This document shows positions 14,752 through 14,842 of a stretch of DNA of 14,842 nucleotides, piece by piece. Source of the DNA: DHVE2 group archaeon (GTDB lineage: Archaea > Thermoplasmatota > Thermoplasmata > Thermoplasmatales > Aciduliprofundaceae); assembly GCA_026986135.1 (NCBI GenBank), contig JALSPD010000047.1, forward strand, positions 1 through 14,842, given 5' to 3'. The notes under the pieces were generated by a model. The model made no database searches. It saw only the letters and a program-made list of their open reading frames with translations, and was not told the origin of the DNA. The first letter of the stretch is position 1. The number at the start of each line of letters is the position of its first letter. Both the position numbers and the translations under genes were made by a program.

Positions 14752-14841
14752 TCATCTATCACCTCCTGATATTTTAAGGTTTTCTCTCTTTCTTTTGTCT
14801 ATTATCTTCACCTTTTCCTTGTCTATTCTTTTCAGAACCTC
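14752..14841 (-). CDS. C-terminal end of a possible upstream ORF, cut by the right edge
   Basis: 29 open codons then TGA, read on the minus strand, giving a Lys/Arg-rich tail (VLKRIDKEKVKIIDKRKR ... ISGGDR). The frame is open to the edge and ends 3 bases before vapB, next to a GGAGGT. It could be the last part of a gene transcribed with vapBC, or a chance frame in A-rich leader DNA. Too little is visible to choose. Confidence 0.25.
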   Translation of the reverse strand, partial: EVLKRIDKEKVKIIDKRKRENLKISGGDR

Positions 14842-14842
14842 A

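Overview
The window looks archaeal. It carries an archaeal-type phosphoglycerate mutase, a MOFRL-family glycerate 2-kinase, a wHTH-ATPase-TPR regulator and an intron-free tRNA-Glu(CUC). At least four start codons lie about 25 nt downstream of a TATA box, so leaderless transcripts are likely. The mix of secreted peptidase, C-terminal PEF-type anchor, moderately AT-rich DNA and these families best fits a Euryarchaeon of the Thermoplasmata / Aciduliprofundum (DHVE2) type. That placement is inference from gene content, not from a marker gene.

Layout. (1) 1-1912, minus strand: a likely operon of a NifX-like cluster-binding protein, glycerate 2-kinase and a UspA-type stress protein cut by the left edge. 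It is headed by a leaderless promoter with a perfect 16-bp palindrome between the TATA box and the start codon. (2) 2032-2373: a small three-helix membrane protein with a strong ribosome binding site and another palindromic promoter. (3) 2381-4287, minus strand: a DHA2-type drug/solute exporter overlapping a two-TM potassium channel. Its TATA box is framed by an inverted repeat. (4) 4412-4486: tRNA-Glu. (5) 4525-7989: a 1020-residue wHTH/STAND-like ATPase/TPR regulator followed at once by a small membrane protein. (6) 7986-8429, minus strand: a small proline-rich membrane protein. (7) 8576-10858: a TauE/SafE exporter, then a secreted, membrane-anchored M14 zinc carboxypeptidase. (8) 10863-12086, minus strand: apgM. 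It is divergent from (9) 12200-13561, a class I flavin disulfide oxidoreductase. (10) 13645-14748, minus strand: a VapBC toxin-antitoxin pair whose toxin gene runs into a fragment of a calcium-binding (DxDxDG) surface protein. A further ORF tail lies at the right edge.

How the genes relate. Glycerate 2-kinase makes 2-phosphoglycerate and apgM interconverts 2- and 3-phosphoglycerate, so both feed lower glycolysis although they are 10 kb apart. The carboxypeptidase suits peptide use outside the cell. The most interesting unexplained signals are the promoter palindromes, the exporter-channel overlap, the large STAND-like regulator paired with a membrane protein, and the VapBC/surface-protein junction. 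I saw no CRISPR array, no transposase and no phage module. No gene-free stretch exceeds 300 bases once the tRNA is counted.
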